Position numbers and translations under genes: made by a program. A stretch of DNA of 64,000 bases from an uncultured Oscillibacter sp. (GTDB lineage: Bacteria; Bacillota; Clostridia; Oscillospirales; Oscillospiraceae): assembly GCA_910577405.1 (NCBI GenBank), contig CAJTMG010000013.1, positions 18,592 to 82,591 on the forward strand, written 5' to 3'. Positions 50,301 through 59,069 of the stretch are shown here, one piece after another; positions within the stretch are counted from its first letter, which is position 1, and the number at the start of each line of letters is the position of its first letter. The notes under the pieces are model-generated. The model searched no databases and had not been told where the DNA came from. It saw only the letters and a program-made list of their open reading frames with translations.

Positions 50301-52292
50301 ATGAAAATCAACACCCTGCGGCTTGAGAATTTCCAGGGCATCAAGGCCGCCACATTCGACTTCAAGGGCCAGAGCGCCAGCGTTTACGGCGATAACGCCA
50401 CCGGCAAGACCACCCTGTTCAATGCGCTGACGTGGCTCCTTTTTGACCGCCCCAGCACCGGGGCCAAGGGCTACACCCCCAAGACCAAGGGCCCGGACGG
50501 GGACGTTCACTACCTCGACCACGCCGCCGAGGCGCAGTTCACCATGGACGGCGGACGGCTGGTGACGCTCCGAAAGGTCTTTCACGAGAACTATAAGAAA
50601 AAGCGCGGCTCTGCTACGGAGGAGTTCGACGGCCACAGCGTGGACTTCTTCATCGACGGTGTTCCCGTCAAGGAGAAGGAGTACACCGCCGCCCTCCTGG
50701 GCTTCTGCGGCGGGGCCGAGCAGATGAAGATGCTGACCATGCCCCACTACTTCCCGGAGGATATGCCCTGGGAGGCCCGCCGGAAGATTCTGCTGGAGGT
50801 CTGCGGGGATGTTACCGACACCGAGGTGATCGCCAGCAACGGCGAACTGGGGGAGTTGCCCACCTACCTCCTGATGCCGGGTACCGCCGACCAGCACTAT
50901 ACGGTGGACGAGTACAAGAAGATTGCTGCCGCCCAGAAGGCCGACATCAACAAGCAGCTCCTGGGCATTCCTGGCCGCATCGACGAGGCGCAGCGGGCCA
51001 TCCCGGAAGAGACCATTGATGTGGCGTCCATTGACGCCCAGCTCTCGGCCCTCCAGACCAAGCAGGATGGGCTGATGGAACAGAAAGCCGCTCTCCTGGC
51101 CGGGGACACTGCCACAGCGGAAGCCCGCAAGCGGGTGGCCGCCGCCGAGGCGGCGCTGGCGGAGGCCCGCACCGCCCACCTCAACCGGGCGGCAGAGGCG
51201 AATCAGGGCACCCAGGCTTCTATTACGGCGCTCCAAGGGCGCATCTCTACGGCCATGAGCGGGAAATACCACCTCCGGGCGGAGCTCGACCGCCAGAACA
51301 TGAACCTGGAACGGCTTCAGGGCCGCCGGGCGGATCTGCTGCAGGAATACGCTTCTATCCAGGCCGAGACCTGGGACGAGGGGCAGGCGGTCTGCCCGAC
51401 CTGCCACCGAGAGCTCCCCGCTGAGGATGTAACCCGGATGCGGGAGGCGTTCAACATCGGCAAGAGTAACCGCCTCCAGTCAGTCAACCAGCAGGGCCAG
51501 CGGGAGGCCAGCAAGGAAATGATCGAGGGCCTTCAGGCGCAGATCGCCGGGCTCCAGACGGAGTTCGATGCTGCCGAGGCGGAGCTGAAGAATCTCACCG
51601 ATGAGCAGGCTTCGCTGCAGGCCAAGCTGGTGACGCCCACGCCCTTCGAGCAGACCACAGAATACGCCAGTCTCGCCGCCGCAGTGGCCGCCAGCAAGGC
51701 CGCGGAGGCTGGGGCGGGCCAGACTACCACCACCGCCCTGGAGGCCTTGAACGCCCAGATTCAGGCCGTCTACGCCGAGTCCCGCGAGCTCCAGCAGCAG
51801 AAGGGCAAAGCGGATCAGGCGGAGGCCCAGCGGAAACGCATCGCAGAGCTACAGGATCAGGAAAAGGCTCTGTCGGCGCAGTACGAGGAGCTGGAGAAGG
51901 GGATTTACCTTTGCGAGCAGTTCACCAAGGCCAAGGTCAGGATGCTCACCGACCGCATCAACGGGAAATTCAAGAATGTCCGGTTCCGCCTTTTCTTGGA
52001 ACAGGTGAACGGCGGTGTCAAGGATGACTGCGAGGTCCTGGTGCCCAATGAGGCGGGCTCCATGGTTCCCTTCCGGGATGCCAACAACGCCGCTCGCATC
52101 AATGCCGGACTGGAGATCATTGAGACCTTGGCCTATCACTGGGGGATTTCCATGCCGGTATTCATTGACAACGCCGAGAGCGTGACCCGGCTGGCGCACA
52201 CGGCCATGCAGACGGTCCGGCTGGTGGTTTCCGATCAGGATGCCAAGCTCCGCCTGGAGTTGAATGATGCGAAGGGAGGCGCGGCGGCATGA
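50301..52292 (+). CDS. Rad50/SbcC-like AAA ATPase
   Basis: 663 residues. Walker A YGDNATGKTTLF (residues ~31-42) at the N-terminus, long coiled-coil arms (residues ~210-560) with a CPTC zinc-hook motif near residue 368, and a C-terminal Walker B-like MPVFIDNAE. This is the SMC/Rad50 layout. No Mre11/SbcD nuclease gene is nearby; a RecT and an MBL-fold gene follow. It probably acts in phage DNA end processing or recombination. Confidence 0.85.
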   Translation: MKINTLRLENFQGIKAATFDFKGQSASVYGDNATGKTTLFNALTWLLFDRPSTGAKGYTPKTKGPDGDVHYLDHAAEAQFTMDGGRLVTLRKVFHENYKKKRGSATEEFDGHSVDFFIDGVPVKEKEYTAALLGFCGGAEQMKMLTMPHYFPEDMPWEARRKILLEVCGDVTDTEVIASNGELGELPTYLLMPGTADQHYTVDEYKKIAAAQKADINKQLLGIPGRIDEAQRAIPEETIDVASIDAQLSALQTKQDGLMEQKAALLAGDTATAEARKRVAAAEAALAEARTAHLNRAAEANQGTQASITALQGRISTAMSGKYHLRAELDRQNMNLERLQGRRADLLQEYASIQAETWDEGQAVCPTCHRELPAEDVTRMREAFNIGKSNRLQSVNQQGQREASKEMIEGLQAQIAGLQTEFDAAEAELKNLTDEQASLQAKLVTPTPFEQTTEYASLAAAVAASKAAEAGAGQTTTTALEALNAQIQAVYAESRELQQQKGKADQAEAQRKRIAELQDQEKALSAQYEELEKGIYLCEQFTKAKVRMLTDRINGKFKNVRFRLFLEQVNGGVKDDCEVLVPNEAGSMVPFRDANNAARINAGLEIIETLAYHWGISMPVFIDNAESVTRLAHTAMQTVRLVVSDQDAKLRLELNDAKGGAAA

Positions 52293-52585
52293 TCTTCGGA
52301 AAGCCCAAGGCCACCGACCCCTACCTGACACGGGCCCTGGAGGCCATTGATGCCGAGAAGTTCCCCGAGGCCCAGCAGATCATCCAGGATGGCGCCATCG
52401 ACTACTTCGGCCGCTTCAAGCCGGCCGCCGCTACTATCCCGGTCAAGGACGCTCCGCTCCTGATCCACCTCTACCGCCACATGGCTGACGAGCTGGAGCG
52501 GGCCGATCCGGTGGCCGCTGCCCTGGCCGAGAAGCTCAAGCCCATCAAACTGCCGCCGATTACCTTTACCCGGCGGAGCAAATAA
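52289..52585 (+). CDS. phage protein of unknown function, 98 residues
   Basis: Starts within the stop of the ATPase gene (ATGA overlap). A helical small protein (DPYLTRALEAIDAEKFPEAQ) ending in a basic tail (ITFTRRSK). It lies between the ATPase and recT, so may be an accessory of that recombination module. Confidence 0.65.
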   Translation: MIFGKPKATDPYLTRALEAIDAEKFPEAQQIIQDGAIDYFGRFKPAAATIPVKDAPLLIHLYRHMADELERADPVAAALAEKLKPIKLPPITFTRRSK

Positions 52586-52598
52586 GGAGGATATGAAA

Positions 52599-53759
52599 AT
52601 GGCAGCCAATCAGAGAACGCAGACCACCACCCCCGCCCCCGCGCCCCAGCCCCAGACCGGGGCCCTCCAAACCCAGGGGGAGCAGAAGCCCAATATGTCC
52701 GAGCGATTCACCAGCAAGGTGATGATGGAGTTCGGTAGCAGCGTCGGGGCCATCCAGGTCACCGACTACCAGCGCCAGCTGATCCAGGGCTACTTCGTTG
52801 CCATCGACCGGGCCCTGAAGGCCGCCGAGGAGGAGCGCCTGCGGAAGAACGCCAACAACCGCGACCACGAGAAGTACGACAACCCCCTTCCCGTCACCTG
52901 GGAGAACGTGAACCTGAACGATCTGGCGCTGGATGTTGTTCACTACGCCCGCATGGGGCTGGACATGATGCAGAAGAACCACCTGTTCGCCATCCCCTTC
53001 AAGAACAACAAGATGCAGAAGTATGATGTGAACCTGATGCCCGGCTACAACGGCATCCAGTACATCGCTGAGAAGTACGCCCTGGAAACGCCGGTGGCGG
53101 TCACCATTGAGCTGGTCTACTCCACCGACACCTTCCGCCCCATCAAGAAAACGGCGGGTGTCCGGGTGGAGAGCTACGAGTTCGCCATCAACGACGCCTT
53201 CAACCGTGGCGAAATCGTCGGCGGCTTCGGCTACATCGAGTATCAGGACCCGCTGAAGAACAAACTGGTCATTATGACCCTGCGGGATATTGAGAAGCGC
53301 AAACCCAAGTATGCGTCCGCCAATTTCTGGGGCGGCACTCAGAAGGTCTGGGAGAACGGCAAACAGGTCGAGCAGCAGACCGATGGCTGGTATGAGGAAA
53401 TGTGCCTGAAAACCATCAAGCGGGAGGTCTACAGCGCCAAGTATATGCCGGTCGATCCCAAGAAGGTGGATGACAGCTACCAGTACATGAAGCTCCGGGA
53501 AGCCAGAATTGCGGAGCTGGAGGCTCAGGATGTGATCGATATCTACGCTAACGGCGAGGTTATCGACACCACGCCCCAGGCTCTGCCCGGCACCCCCACC
53601 CCCGAACTGCCCGCACCGCCCCAGGGCTTCGAGGTAAACCAGGGCACCGGGGAGATCACCAAGGAGCCCGCTCCTGCCATCAGTACCGGGGCTCCCCAGC
53701 CGACTGCCGGAGCGGCCACGGCGGACGGCCAGACTACCATTGGCGGGCCCTCGTTCTAA
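52599..53759 (+). CDS. recT: RecT-family single-strand annealing recombinase
   Basis: 386 residues. Conserved RecT stretches: ARMGLDMMQKNHLFAIPFKN, QKYDVNLMPGYNGIQYIAEK and MCLKTIKREVYSAKYMP. The N-terminal 30 and C-terminal ~60 residues are Pro/Ala/Thr-rich linkers. The start at 52599 follows AAGGAGG by 8 bases; an ATG two codons earlier is too near. It anneals ssDNA during phage recombination. The usual RecE/YqaJ exonuclease partner is not seen nearby. Confidence 0.92.
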   Translation: MAANQRTQTTTPAPAPQPQTGALQTQGEQKPNMSERFTSKVMMEFGSSVGAIQVTDYQRQLIQGYFVAIDRALKAAEEERLRKNANNRDHEKYDNPLPVTWENVNLNDLALDVVHYARMGLDMMQKNHLFAIPFKNNKMQKYDVNLMPGYNGIQYIAEKYALETPVAVTIELVYSTDTFRPIKKTAGVRVESYEFAINDAFNRGEIVGGFGYIEYQDPLKNKLVIMTLRDIEKRKPKYASANFWGGTQKVWENGKQVEQQTDGWYEEMCLKTIKREVYSAKYMPVDPKKVDDSYQYMKLREARIAELEAQDVIDIYANGEVIDTTPQALPGTPTPELPAPPQGFEVNQGTGEITKEPAPAISTGAPQPTAGAATADGQTTIGGPSF

Positions 53760-54460
53760 TGGAGATCAAGGCTCTCGCATCCGGCAGCACAGGTAATGCC
53801 TACATTGTCGGAGATGGGCAGACAACGGTGCTGCTGGATGCGGGAATACCCGTAAAAGCCCTCCAGGTCGGCAGCGGCTTCCGCCTACGGCAATTCGCTG
53901 GGTGCTTTATCACCCACGCCCACAAGGACCACAGCAAGGCCGCCGCGGGCCTTGCCCGGCTGGGGATGGATATCTACACCAGCCAAGGCACCATAGACGC
54001 CTGCGGCCTGGCGGGGCACAGGATGCACCCGGTGAAAGCCCTGGAGGAATTTCAATTGGGAACTTTTCAAGTTCTACCTTTCGATGTGGAGCATGATGTA
54101 CCAGAGCCCCTTGGTTTTCTGCTCACCAGTACGGCTACCGGGGAAAAGCTGCTCTACTTCACAGACACCTATTTTGTGAGGTACCGCTTTACCGGGCTGA
54201 CCCACATCATGGCTGAGTGCAATTACTCCCGAGAGGGCATCCAGCGCAGCGTGGAGGCGGGCTACATCCCCATTGAGCGGGTGCCGCGCCTGATGAAAAG
54301 CCACATGAGCCTGGAACATCTGCTGGATATGCTTCGAGCCAATGATTTACGGAGGCTGCAGCAGATCTATTTACTGCACCTGAGCACCGACAACAGCGAA
54401 GAACAGCGATTCCGGGAAGAGGTACAAAAGCAGACCGGCGCGGAAGTGTACGTCTGCTGA
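53759..54460 (+). CDS. MBL-fold metallo-hydrolase (YycJ/WalJ-like)
   Basis: 233 residues. The metal motif THAHKDHSKA (HxHxDH), then further ligands around FDVEHDVPEP, YFTDTYF and LLHLSTDN. The N-terminus IKALASGSTGNAYIV is characteristic of the YycJ-like subgroup, which includes nucleases. Coupled to recT by TAATG. In this position it may act as the exonuclease that feeds RecT (inference). Confidence 0.85.
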   Translation: MEIKALASGSTGNAYIVGDGQTTVLLDAGIPVKALQVGSGFRLRQFAGCFITHAHKDHSKAAAGLARLGMDIYTSQGTIDACGLAGHRMHPVKALEEFQLGTFQVLPFDVEHDVPEPLGFLLTSTATGEKLLYFTDTYFVRYRFTGLTHIMAECNYSREGIQRSVEAGYIPIERVPRLMKSHMSLEHLLDMLRANDLRRLQQIYLLHLSTDNSEEQRFREEVQKQTGAEVYVC

Positions 54461-54478
54461 CAGGGAGGTTATCCGCCT

Positions 54479-55249
54479 ATGGCAAGGACAAGAAGCATAA
54501 AGCCCAGCTTTTTTGACAACGAGCTCCTGGGCGGCCTCTCTCCTTTGACCCGCCTCCTATTTATCGGTCTATGGGGGCAGGCGGACAGAGCTGGCCGCCT
54601 TGAGGACCGGCCGCTCCGGCTGAAGAAAAACATCCTCGGCTACGATGACGTGACCGTTGCTGATGTGGACAATATGCTGGAATCCCTAAACGCCAACGGA
54701 TTCATCATCCGCTATCAGGTAGAGGACCGGAGCTATATTCAGGTAACAAAATTTGAAAAGCACCAAAACCCGCACATCAAGGAAAAGCCCAGCGAGATTC
54801 CTCCGCCTCCCAGCTTAGGGGAGGATGAAGGCGGCTCAGGTGCAGGGCAGCCAGAGGGGGCCGCTAACGAGGGCTTGGGTGCGGTAATGTCCCTCTTCTT
54901 GAACAGGATTAACCCAACGCCCTCGCAAACAAGCCTGGATGAGCTGAAGGGATACGCCGAAACCCTGAGCCCGGAGGTTTGTTTGAAAGCCATCAATAAA
55001 GCCATAGATGGCGGCGCAGAAAAGCAAAACTGGAATTATATCCGCGGTATTCTGCGGAACCTCGCCAAGCAAAAGGTGCGGAATGTTGCGGATTGGGACA
55101 GATTAGAGGCAGAAAGGGAGCGACGGAAACATGGAGCAAATCGGAAAGGTCCTGGACCAGACCATGGGAAGGACACTGGACCGCCGGGAGCAGCGGGGGC
55201 GGGGGCCGGAATCGGTGGTTTCCACCCCGCCGAGGAAGCAGACGAATGA
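54479..55249 (+). CDS. phage replication protein with DnaD-like C-terminal domain
   Basis: 256 residues. The N-terminal winged-helix-like part (RTRSIKPSFFDNELLGGLSP...) is common in phage replication initiators; the C-terminal helical part (SLDELKGYAETLSPEVCLKAINKAI, WNYIRGILRNLAKQKVRNV) resembles the DnaD/DnaB_2 domain. The extreme C-terminus is low-complexity Gly/Ala/Pro and overlaps the next gene by 119 bases. It probably loads the helicase loader and helicase onto the phage origin. Confidence 0.8.
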   Translation: MARTRSIKPSFFDNELLGGLSPLTRLLFIGLWGQADRAGRLEDRPLRLKKNILGYDDVTVADVDNMLESLNANGFIIRYQVEDRSYIQVTKFEKHQNPHIKEKPSEIPPPPSLGEDEGGSGAGQPEGAANEGLGAVMSLFLNRINPTPSQTSLDELKGYAETLSPEVCLKAINKAIDGGAEKQNWNYIRGILRNLAKQKVRNVADWDRLEAERERRKHGANRKGPGPDHGKDTGPPGAAGAGAGIGGFHPAEEADE

Positions 55250-56177
55250 GCCGGAGCCCCTGCCGGACCGCTACAAAATTCACCCGAATGAGGCGAAAGC
55301 AGAGGGCTACACATACAATTCGGAGCCTCCGGCCCCGGAACCCTGTCCCTTCTGTGGTCGGATGCTCTACCACTATGGGGCCATTATGCCGGGGCAGAAA
55401 CACGTTTTTACTTGGTTCGAAGAAACGGAGCATTGCACTTGCCCCCAGGCCCAGGAGTATTGGAAGCAGCAGGAGGCCGCCCAGAGGGCCGCTGAAGCGG
55501 CGGAGAAGCGCAGGAAAGAGCAGGAACGTATCCAAGCCCGCATCGGGCGGCTGATCAAGGACAGCGGCATCCGGGGACGCTTTCTGAACCGAACCTTTGA
55601 CCGCTTCGAGGTCACCAACGTCAACCGCAAAGCCTACAGTGCTGCTAAGAGGTATGCCGACAGCTTCCCCATCATGCTTCCGGTCAAGGATGAGCGCGGG
55701 CACATCACCCCGCCGGCCAAGGAACGCAACGGCCTGTTTATTTCCGGCACCAAGGGAACCGGGAAAACCCATTTGGCGGCATCTATCGCCAATCAGCTCA
55801 TCCAGGGCGGCACTCCGGTGATTTGCATGACGATGATTGACCTGCTGGCTCGCGTCAAGCAGACCTTCGACCGACCGGGCGAGGCTACCGAGGCAGAGAT
55901 CATGCGGATTTATGAGGAAGTCCCCCTGCTGATCATCGACGATATCGGAACTGAGCAGCCCACCACTTGGGGTATTACCCAAATCTACACCATCATCAAC
56001 GCCAGGTATGAAGCCTATATGCCCATCATCATCACCACCAATTACTCGGGAGAGAACCTGATCCGCCGCATGACCCCGGACCGGGACGATGGCATTACGG
56101 CAGCCAAGACCATCAGCCGCCTTACGGAGATGTGCTCTGGCATCGAAATGATCTGGGATGACTGGCGGACGAAATAA
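55131..56177 (+). CDS. DnaC-like helicase loader ATPase
   Basis: 348 residues. A zinc-knuckle-like CPFCGRMLYHYG and CTCP segment (residues ~65-105), a charged helix, then the AAA+ core with Walker A SGTKGTGKTHLA, Walker B LLIIDDIGTE, sensor Asn in IIITTNYSG. This is the IstB/DnaC layout. The start at 55131 lies 119 bases inside the preceding gene in another frame. It probably loads the replicative helicase. Confidence 0.88.
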   Translation: MEQIGKVLDQTMGRTLDRREQRGRGPESVVSTPPRKQTNEPEPLPDRYKIHPNEAKAEGYTYNSEPPAPEPCPFCGRMLYHYGAIMPGQKHVFTWFEETEHCTCPQAQEYWKQQEAAQRAAEAAEKRRKEQERIQARIGRLIKDSGIRGRFLNRTFDRFEVTNVNRKAYSAAKRYADSFPIMLPVKDERGHITPPAKERNGLFISGTKGTGKTHLAASIANQLIQGGTPVICMTMIDLLARVKQTFDRPGEATEAEIMRIYEEVPLLIIDDIGTEQPTTWGITQIYTIINARYEAYMPIIITTNYSGENLIRRMTPDRDDGITAAKTISRLTEMCSGIEMIWDDWRTK

Positions 56178-56187
56178 GGAGGACCAC

Positions 56188-56511
56188 ATGAGCAACAGAA
56201 AAAAGAACTGCCGCCGGACCGATGAGGAGCGGGCAGTCCATGATCGGGCGACCCGGCTCCGCAAAATGACCGATGCCCAGCTCTGCGATTTCATCGACAG
56301 CACCTATGGCCGCGGCATGGAGGAAGGCGCCAAGCTGGCAGACCGGCAGGGGGGCGCAGCGCAGCCCAGCATGGAGGGGGCCCGCCTGTTCGTGAAGTTT
56401 CTGGAAGGCCGCACCGGCACCGGAAACCGAATCGGCAAGGGGACGGTACTCTACATCACCAAGGAGCTGGAGAACGCCATCGCAGCCGGAATATTCGGAG
56501 GGGCGATCTAA
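56188..56511 (+). CDS. phage protein of unknown function, 107 residues
   Basis: Starts after AAGGAGG. A basic N-terminus (NRKKNCRRTDEERAVHDRATR) and a helical body. The stop overlaps the recU start (TAATG). No family recognised. Confidence 0.65.
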   Translation: MSNRKKNCRRTDEERAVHDRATRLRKMTDAQLCDFIDSTYGRGMEEGAKLADRQGGAAQPSMEGARLFVKFLEGRTGTGNRIGKGTVLYITKELENAIAAGIFGGAI

Positions 56512-57107
56512 TGCGGAACAGCCTCGCCAACCGGGGCCGCCCCTTTGAGGACCTGCTGAATTTGGCACACAGCCGGTACCAGGCCAGCGGCCAGGCTTGT
56601 GTACATAAGGTGCCCACCGAATTTCTCCCGCTGCGGGACCGCCGTGGTCGGGTTACAGGGTGCAAGGTGGAGCACAAGAGCTGCGTGGACTACCTGGGCC
56701 GCTACTACAGCATCCCTGTGGCGGTGGAAGCCAAGCACACCGAGAACGGCCGCATCCGCTTTGACCGGGTGGAACAGCATCAGGCGGAGTATTTGGATGA
56801 TTTCTGCCGAAGCCCTGCCGCCGTCGGCTTGGTGGTGGTCAGCTTCAGCATGAGGCGCTTCTTCGCTGTACCGTGGCCTTTCTGGCGGGCGGCAAGGGAA
56901 GCCTGGGCCATCTCCCCGCGGCGGGGCGGAAAGGCGCTTGTGGAGGCATACGGGGCCTCTTGGTGGACTCCTGGGCAGGCCAGCGTATCACCGGAGCTGC
57001 TGCTCCCGGAATGGGAAATCAAGCAGGGCGGGAAATGCGTCCTGCCCTACCTGGACATAATCAATAACCTTTTTGCAGGGAGGGATAAACCCCATGGAGC
57101 GGAGTGA
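56511..57107 (+). CDS. recU: RecU-like Holliday junction resolvase
   Basis: 198 residues. N-terminal NRGRPFEDLLNLAH, then CVDYLGRYYSIPVAVEAKHTENGRI, matching the RecU nuclease core (Asp and Glu-x-Lys of the PD-ExK type), then RFDRVEQHQAEYLDDF. Coupled to the preceding gene. It would resolve branched DNA during phage recombination or replication. Confidence 0.85.
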   Translation: MRNSLANRGRPFEDLLNLAHSRYQASGQACVHKVPTEFLPLRDRRGRVTGCKVEHKSCVDYLGRYYSIPVAVEAKHTENGRIRFDRVEQHQAEYLDDFCRSPAAVGLVVVSFSMRRFFAVPWPFWRAAREAWAISPRRGGKALVEAYGASWWTPGQASVSPELLLPEWEIKQGGKCVLPYLDIINNLFAGRDKPHGAE

Positions 57108-57357
57108 CATCACTGTGGAGCGGTTCAACCTTGGGCAGATTCGACGCACAGTCAAGGCCCCCATTATCTGCGTCTACAACAGTCCGGCGGATTATCCCGG
57201 CCAGTTCGTTGCCCGGCTCTGGGACCTCGACAAACCCACCCGGTATGTCGCCGTTGCTGGAACGCTGGAGGCGATCCGGGAGGCCATCCCGGATGATTTA
57301 ATCCGCTTCCGCCGCGACCAGAGCGACGATCCCTGCATTGTGGAATCTTGGATTTAG
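57094..57357 (+). CDS. phage protein of unknown function, 87 residues
   Basis: Begins after GGGAGG and overlaps the recU end by 14 bases. A compact mixed-structure protein (ADYPGQFVARLWDLDKPTRYVAV). Similar small proteins are common in gut phages; role unknown. Confidence 0.65.
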   Translation: MERSDITVERFNLGQIRRTVKAPIICVYNSPADYPGQFVARLWDLDKPTRYVAVAGTLEAIREAIPDDLIRFRRDQSDDPCIVESWI

Positions 57358-57367
57358 GAGAATAGCC

Positions 57368-57745
57368 ATGCGGTGCAGTATTTTCAACTGCGATAAAAAG
57401 CACATGAACCAGTGCTGCGCGTTGTGCCCGGACCTGCGCCGGTGCAAGAACCCTTGTCTCAACCATCCTGACCGCTGCGGTAAACTCCGAGCGGAAACGC
57501 CCAGAGAGATCGCCGTTGCTGCTGGTGTCCGTTACATCGGCAAGAATGAGGCGGCCCGGATACTGGACTCCGGTGAAACCACCGGGGAGTATAAGCCGCT
57601 CGGGCGATTTATCCGCAAGGCCGGCAGGAAGTTTGTCGGTATCGACAACAGGGATGGGGACGCCTGGACAGAGGAGTTTTCTACTGAAGCTGCGTGCGTT
57701 CGCTGGCTGGTTGAAGATGTGCCGAGAGAGGAGTGCGGGCCATGA
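57368..57745 (+). CDS. cysteine-rich phage protein, 125 residues
   Basis: The N-terminal ~35 residues hold eight Cys in a zinc-finger-like spacing (CSIFNC, CCALC, CKNPC, then C near residue 39). The rest (NEAARILDSGETTGEYKPLGRF) resembles a small DNA-binding or repressor-like fold. Unknown function. Confidence 0.6.
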   Translation: MRCSIFNCDKKHMNQCCALCPDLRRCKNPCLNHPDRCGKLRAETPREIAVAAGVRYIGKNEAARILDSGETTGEYKPLGRFIRKAGRKFVGIDNRDGDAWTEEFSTEAACVRWLVEDVPREECGP

Positions 57746-57945
57746 GCGACCACGATGACGGGATATTCAGAATCCCGGCCCGGAGATGTAAACGCTGCGG
57801 CGGCCTCCTTACCAGCTCCCAAGCCCTCAAGGACGGCTACGGCCACACCTGCAAGATGAAGGTGCGCCATGAGGAACTGGCAAGGGAGGAAGCCAAGAAC
57901 CAGTACAGCCTATTTGACACAACAAAGGAGGGTCAAGTGCCTTGA
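57742..57945 (+). CDS. small zinc-binding protein, DUF6011-like
   Basis: 67 residues with CKRCGGLLTSSQALKDGYGHTC, a CxxC...C pattern typical of small phage zinc proteins of the DUF6011 type. It starts 4 bases before the preceding stop and ends overlapping the methyltransferase start. Confidence 0.6.
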   Translation: MSDHDDGIFRIPARRCKRCGGLLTSSQALKDGYGHTCKMKVRHEELAREEAKNQYSLFDTTKEGQVP

Positions 57946-59069
57946 ACTCGTACATACCAACCCATCTGTCCCTGTTTTCTGGAATAGGGGGCCTGGACTT
58001 GGCGGCAGAGGCTGCGGGCTTCAGGACGGTGGGCCAGTGCGAGTGGGCGGACTATCCAACCAAAGTATTAGAGAAACATTGGCCGGAGGTGCCACGCTGG
58101 AAGGATATCCGAACGCTTACAAAGGAGAGTTTTTATGAGCGGACAGGATTACGAACAATTGAGCTTATTTCCGGGGGATTCCCCTGCCAGCCATTCAGTG
58201 TGGCCGGGAAGCGTAGAGGCAAGGATGATGACCGTTATCTCTGGCCAGAAATGCTTAGAGTTATCAATGAGCTCCGGCCCACTTGGGTTGTTGGAGAAAA
58301 CGTTGCTGGAATCGTCAACATGGCGCTCGACCAGGTGCTATCTGACCTGGAAAACCAGGGATACCAAACAAGGACGTTTATTATTCCGGCTTGCGGTGTC
58401 GATGCCCCGCACCGGCGGGACCGATGCGCCATCGTGGCCTACTCCAACAGCATCAGACTGGAAATGTCGGGGCCCAAACAGCCACCAGCAGGGACTGCCG
58501 GAAGCGGTAAGGATGTGGCCGACTCCAAGAGCAAACAAAGTCGGGGGATACAGCAGCCCCAACTTCCGACCAACATTAGAACAAGCAGTCAAGGTGGATG
58601 CGGCGCGAATGTGGCCGACACCAACAGCGAGGGATTTCAAAGGCGCCAACAGCATCGCCCACCTGACACGAGAAGGGAAGCGAAACCATACAGATCAGCT
58701 GGCCAATGCTGTCAAGCTCTGGCCTACCCCGACCAGTCGATGCGGGACGGGAGCTTCGCAGGCGGAGACACGTCAGGGCGGCCCAGACCTGCAGACAGCG
58801 GTGCAGATGTATCCAACCCCGCAGGCGAGAGACTACTTTCCGCCGCACAGTCCGGAGTACATTGCGAAGAAGAAAGCAGAAGGCCATGGGATGGCGAACC
58901 TGAACGATTCGGTTGGTGGCCAGCTGAACCCGACGTGGGTAGAGTGGCTCATGGGGTTCCCTCTCGGGTGGACCGACTTAAGTGCCTCGGAAACGCCGTA
59001 GTTCCAGCGCAGTTCTTCCCGGTATTTCAAGCGATATACCATGTTTTTTACGAGGAGGCTCAATTATGA
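57942..59069 (+). CDS. dcm: DNA (cytosine-5) methyltransferase
   Basis: 375 residues, starting at TTG 57942 overlapping the preceding stop. C5-methyltransferase motifs in order: I LSLFSGIGGLDLAAEAAGF, IV GGFPCQPFSVAGKRRG with the catalytic Cys, VI GENV, VIII HRRDRCAIVAY, a long weakly conserved recognition region (residues ~170-340) and the C-terminal CLGNAVVPAQFF motif X region. The catalytic set is complete. It probably protects phage DNA. A second long frame with its own ribosome site is nested inside it (58135-59001). Confidence 0.9.
   Translation: MNSYIPTHLSLFSGIGGLDLAAEAAGFRTVGQCEWADYPTKVLEKHWPEVPRWKDIRTLTKESFYERTGLRTIELISGGFPCQPFSVAGKRRGKDDDRYLWPEMLRVINELRPTWVVGENVAGIVNMALDQVLSDLENQGYQTRTFIIPACGVDAPHRRDRCAIVAYSNSIRLEMSGPKQPPAGTAGSGKDVADSKSKQSRGIQQPQLPTNIRTSSQGGCGANVADTNSEGFQRRQQHRPPDTRREAKPYRSAGQCCQALAYPDQSMRDGSFAGGDTSGRPRPADSGADVSNPAGERLLSAAQSGVHCEEESRRPWDGEPERFGWWPAEPDVGRVAHGVPSRVDRLKCLGNAVVPAQFFPVFQAIYHVFYEEAQL
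58135..59001 (+). CDS. nested out-of-frame ORF inside dcm encoding a WPTP-repeat protein
   Basis: 288 codons in another frame of the same strand, fully inside dcm. The ATG at 58135 follows AAAGGAG (58121-58127) by 7 bases. The product has MSGQDYEQLSLFPGDSPAS at the N-terminus, five spaced PTP repeats (SWPTPTASD, MWPTPRAN, MWPTPTARD, LWPTPTSR, MYPTPQARD) and ends NPTWVEWLMGFPLGWTDL. I recall similar repeat proteins annotated in other phages (memory only). Both frames look constrained, suggesting overprinting, but translation of this frame is not proven. Confidence 0.5.
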   Translation: MSGQDYEQLSLFPGDSPASHSVWPGSVEARMMTVISGQKCLELSMSSGPLGLLEKTLLESSTWRSTRCYLTWKTRDTKQGRLLFRLAVSMPRTGGTDAPSWPTPTASDWKCRGPNSHQQGLPEAVRMWPTPRANKVGGYSSPNFRPTLEQAVKVDAARMWPTPTARDFKGANSIAHLTREGKRNHTDQLANAVKLWPTPTSRCGTGASQAETRQGGPDLQTAVQMYPTPQARDYFPPHSPEYIAKKKAEGHGMANLNDSVGGQLNPTWVEWLMGFPLGWTDLSASETP

